A stretch of DNA of 36,297 bases, from the NCBI GenBank assembly GCA_905204935.1, contig CAJLBJ010000021.1:1-36297 (forward strand). Direction: 5' to 3'. Both the position numbers and the translations under genes were made by a program. Below are positions 34,816-36,297 of the stretch, piece after piece. Source of the stretch: an uncultured Lactobacillus sp. (GTDB taxonomy: Bacteria; Bacillota; Bacilli; Lactobacillales; Lactobacillaceae). How positions within the stretch are numbered: position 1 is the stretch's first letter; the number at the start of each line of letters is the position of its first letter. The notes below the pieces were generated by a model that saw nothing but the letters and a program-made list of their open reading frames with translations, was not told the DNA's origin and searched no databases.

Positions 34816-34845
34816 ACAGCAGCAGGTTATCTTGCTGCTGTTTTT
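34816..34845 (+). terminator. Terminator between asnS and dnaD
   Basis: ACAGCAGCA (34816-34824) pairs with TGCTGCTGT (34833-34841), eight-base loop, then five Ts. It lies 12 bases past the asnS stop and 24 before the dnaD start, so it may reduce rather than abolish reading into dnaD. Confidence 0.88.
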
Positions 34846-34868
34846 GCCTAAAGAGGAGGTGCTTTGAT

Positions 34869-35570
34869 ATGGATTATTTTGAACAATATTTAGCAGCAGG
34901 TCAAATGACACTTTCTAATCTTTTATTAACTCATTATTCTGATCTGGGATTAACCGATACAGAATTTATATTATTTTTACAAATAGATAGTTGTCTGCAA
35001 AAGGGAGTTAATCCTGATTTTGATCAAATTGCAACCAATATGAAAATATCAACTAATTCTGTTTACGAATTATTGCAAGCTTTATTAGAAAAGAAATTTT
35101 TACAAATCAAGCAAGTTGAAATCAATGGGAAAAAAGGTGATTGTTATAATTTCACCTTACTTTACAAAAAATTAATGGCATTGGAAGAACAACAAGTACA
35201 AGATAAAAATAATAAGCAACATAATCAAGAAAAGGTTACACTGTTTGAAAAATTTGAAAGTGAGTTAGGAAGACTTCTATCTCCATTTGAGATTCAATTA
35301 TTAGATGATTGGCAAACAAAAGATAAATATTCTTGTGAATTAATTACATTGGCATTAAGAGAAGCTGTTTTACATCGGAAAGTTAATTTTAAATATATAG
35401 ACAAAATCTTAAATAATTGGCAGCAAGAAGGAATCAAAAATGCTGTTGATTTGGCCAACCATGAACAACAGCGTAATAATCATTTCAATCCCAAATTTGA
35501 ATTGCCACCAGATGCTCCACCTATTCCTATTTATAAATGGGCTAAAATGCCAAAAGGAGAGGATAGTTAA
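34869..35570 (+). CDS. dnaD: DNA replication protein DnaD
   Basis: DnaD helps remodel DNA and load the replicative helicase at initiation in low-GC Firmicutes. The 233-residue protein has an N-terminal winged-helix DDBH1 domain (about 1-100) and a C-terminal DDBH2 domain (about 125-200) with the YxxxILxxW-type signature (FKYIDKILNNW). The frame is open 22 codons upstream, through the asnS terminator, but GAGGAGGTG (34852-34860) eight bases before ATG 34869 fixes the start. Its TAA shares one base with the nth ATG. Confidence 0.95.
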   Translation: MDYFEQYLAAGQMTLSNLLLTHYSDLGLTDTEFILFLQIDSCLQKGVNPDFDQIATNMKISTNSVYELLQALLEKKFLQIKQVEINGKKGDCYNFTLLYKKLMALEEQQVQDKNNKQHNQEKVTLFEKFESELGRLLSPFEIQLLDDWQTKDKYSCELITLALREAVLHRKVNFKYIDKILNNWQQEGIKNAVDLANHEQQRNNHFNPKFELPPDAPPIPIYKWAKMPKGEDS

Positions 35571-36214
35571 TGCTTAGTAATAAAAAAACACTAGAGGCTG
35601 TTACTATCATGGGTGAAGTTTTTCCAGATGCGACAACTTCTTTAGTAGCAGATTCAGATTTTCATTTTTTAATTGCTGTTATTTTAAGTGCGCAAGCTAC
35701 AGATAAATCAGTAAATCTAGCAACACCAGCGTTATTTGCGCGCTATCCAACTTCCAAAGAACTTGCACAAGCTACGCCTAATGAAGTTGAAGAATATATT
35801 AAAACAATCGGATTATACCGTAATAAAGCTAAATATTTAGTTCAATGCGCACAAGCTTTAGAACAAAAATTTGCAGGAGTTGTTCCGCAAACACTAAAAG
35901 AATTGATGTCTTTACCAGGTGTTGGGCGTAAAACCGCCGATGTTGTTTTAGCAGAACGTTTTAAGATTCCTGCAATTGCAGTCGATACACATGTTAGTCG
36001 TGTTTCTAAACGACTAGGAATTGTTAGACAATCAGATGATGTATTAACCATTGAACAAACTTTGATGAAGAAACTTCCTAAAGAGATTTGGATTGCTGCA
36101 CATCATCGTATGATTTATTGGGGACGACATCAATGTATGGCGCGCTCACCTAAATGCATTACTTGTCCACTCATTGATTTATGTAATTTTGGACAAAAAC
36201 AATTGAAACAATAA
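35570..36214 (+). CDS. nth: Endonuclease III
   Basis: Nth removes oxidized pyrimidines and nicks abasic sites in base excision repair. The 214-residue protein carries the helix-hairpin-helix LPGVGRKTADVV with catalytic K121, the catalytic D139 in VDTHVSRVS, and a C-terminal 4Fe-4S loop C-x6-C-x2-C-x5-C (CMARSPKCITCPLIDLC). It starts in a one-base overlap with dnaD, behind AAAGGAGAGG, and is followed by a strong terminator. Confidence 0.97.
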   Translation: MLSNKKTLEAVTIMGEVFPDATTSLVADSDFHFLIAVILSAQATDKSVNLATPALFARYPTSKELAQATPNEVEEYIKTIGLYRNKAKYLVQCAQALEQKFAGVVPQTLKELMSLPGVGRKTADVVLAERFKIPAIAVDTHVSRVSKRLGIVRQSDDVLTIEQTLMKKLPKEIWIAAHHRMIYWGRHQCMARSPKCITCPLIDLCNFGQKQLKQ

Positions 36215-36245
36215 TAAATAAAAGACCTCGTGAAAATAATTTTTG

Positions 36246-36296
36246 AAGTGCCTTACAATTGTTAGACAAAGTCTAGCGATTGTGAGGTGCTTTTTT
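36246..36296 (+). terminator. Terminator of nth
   Basis: A 22-bp stem (36246-36267 with 36271-36292) without a single mismatch if five G-T pairs are allowed, three-base AAA loop and six Ts (36291-36296). It closes the dinG-nth cluster. Confidence 0.95.
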
Positions 36297-36297
36297 C

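Noticed and set aside
1..36297. CRISPR arrays, insertion sequences, tRNA or rRNA genes, defence systems
   Set aside because: No spaced direct repeats, transposase, RNA gene signatures or defence genes were seen; the only tyrosine recombinase is XerD in its usual place.

Overview
This window is a gene-dense, low-GC stretch of a Firmicutes chromosome, most likely from a homofermentative or facultatively heterofermentative member of the Lactobacillaceae. Several things point there: the gene order dinG - ypmB-like - aspB - asnS - dnaD - nth, a pfkA-pyk pair, the run fur - xerD - ribT - scpA - scpB - rluB, the mevalonate cluster mvk-mvaD-mvaK2-fni, a C69 dipeptidase, and strong AGGAGGTGA-type ribosome binding sites. 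A phosphofructokinase gene argues against Leuconostoc and other obligate heterofermenters. The genus cannot be settled from sequence reading alone. I see no rRNA, tRNA, insertion sequence, prophage or CRISPR array; this is core chromosome.

Layout. 1-3100: clpB with its terminator, then a small DUF2929 membrane protein on the minus strand. 3182-9610: dnaE, then the glycolytic pair pfkA and pyk behind a good promoter and a cre-like site, closed by a strong terminator. 9717-14887: a tightly packed probable operon of a DUF441 membrane protein, cvfB, fur, xerD, ribT, scpA, scpB and rluB, linking RNA and translation functions, iron regulation and chromosome segregation. 14888-15780: its own promoter, an FMN riboswitch with a terminator, and ribU for riboflavin uptake. 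15894-18266 (minus): a C69 dipeptidase followed by a protein that looks like an RNase J-type metallo-beta-lactamase/beta-CASP fold stripped of its metal ligands. 18438-19985: a tautomerase and lysA. 20173-20985 (minus): a Cof-type HAD phosphatase. 21107-24578: a run of YjfP-like esterase, MIP18/DUF59 protein, orphan MacB/FtsX-like permease and a NOL1/RsmF methyltransferase. 24611-28709 (minus): the mevalonate operon mvk-mvaD-mvaK2-fni, which turns mevalonate into IPP and DMAPP. 28916-36214: dinG (exonuclease fusion), a YpmB-like protein, aspB, asnS, dnaD and nth, ending in a long perfect terminator.

Most genes are well-known housekeeping genes. The items that deserve a second look are: xerD, whose best-placed start codon is AUA; the metal-ligand-less MBL/beta-CASP-like protein beside the dipeptidase; the orphan permease without an ATPase; the riboswitch leader with a possible alternative hairpin and an RBS-containing stem; and a bidirectional terminator built into the end of the fni coding sequence. 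I did not find a convincing wholly new multi-gene system.
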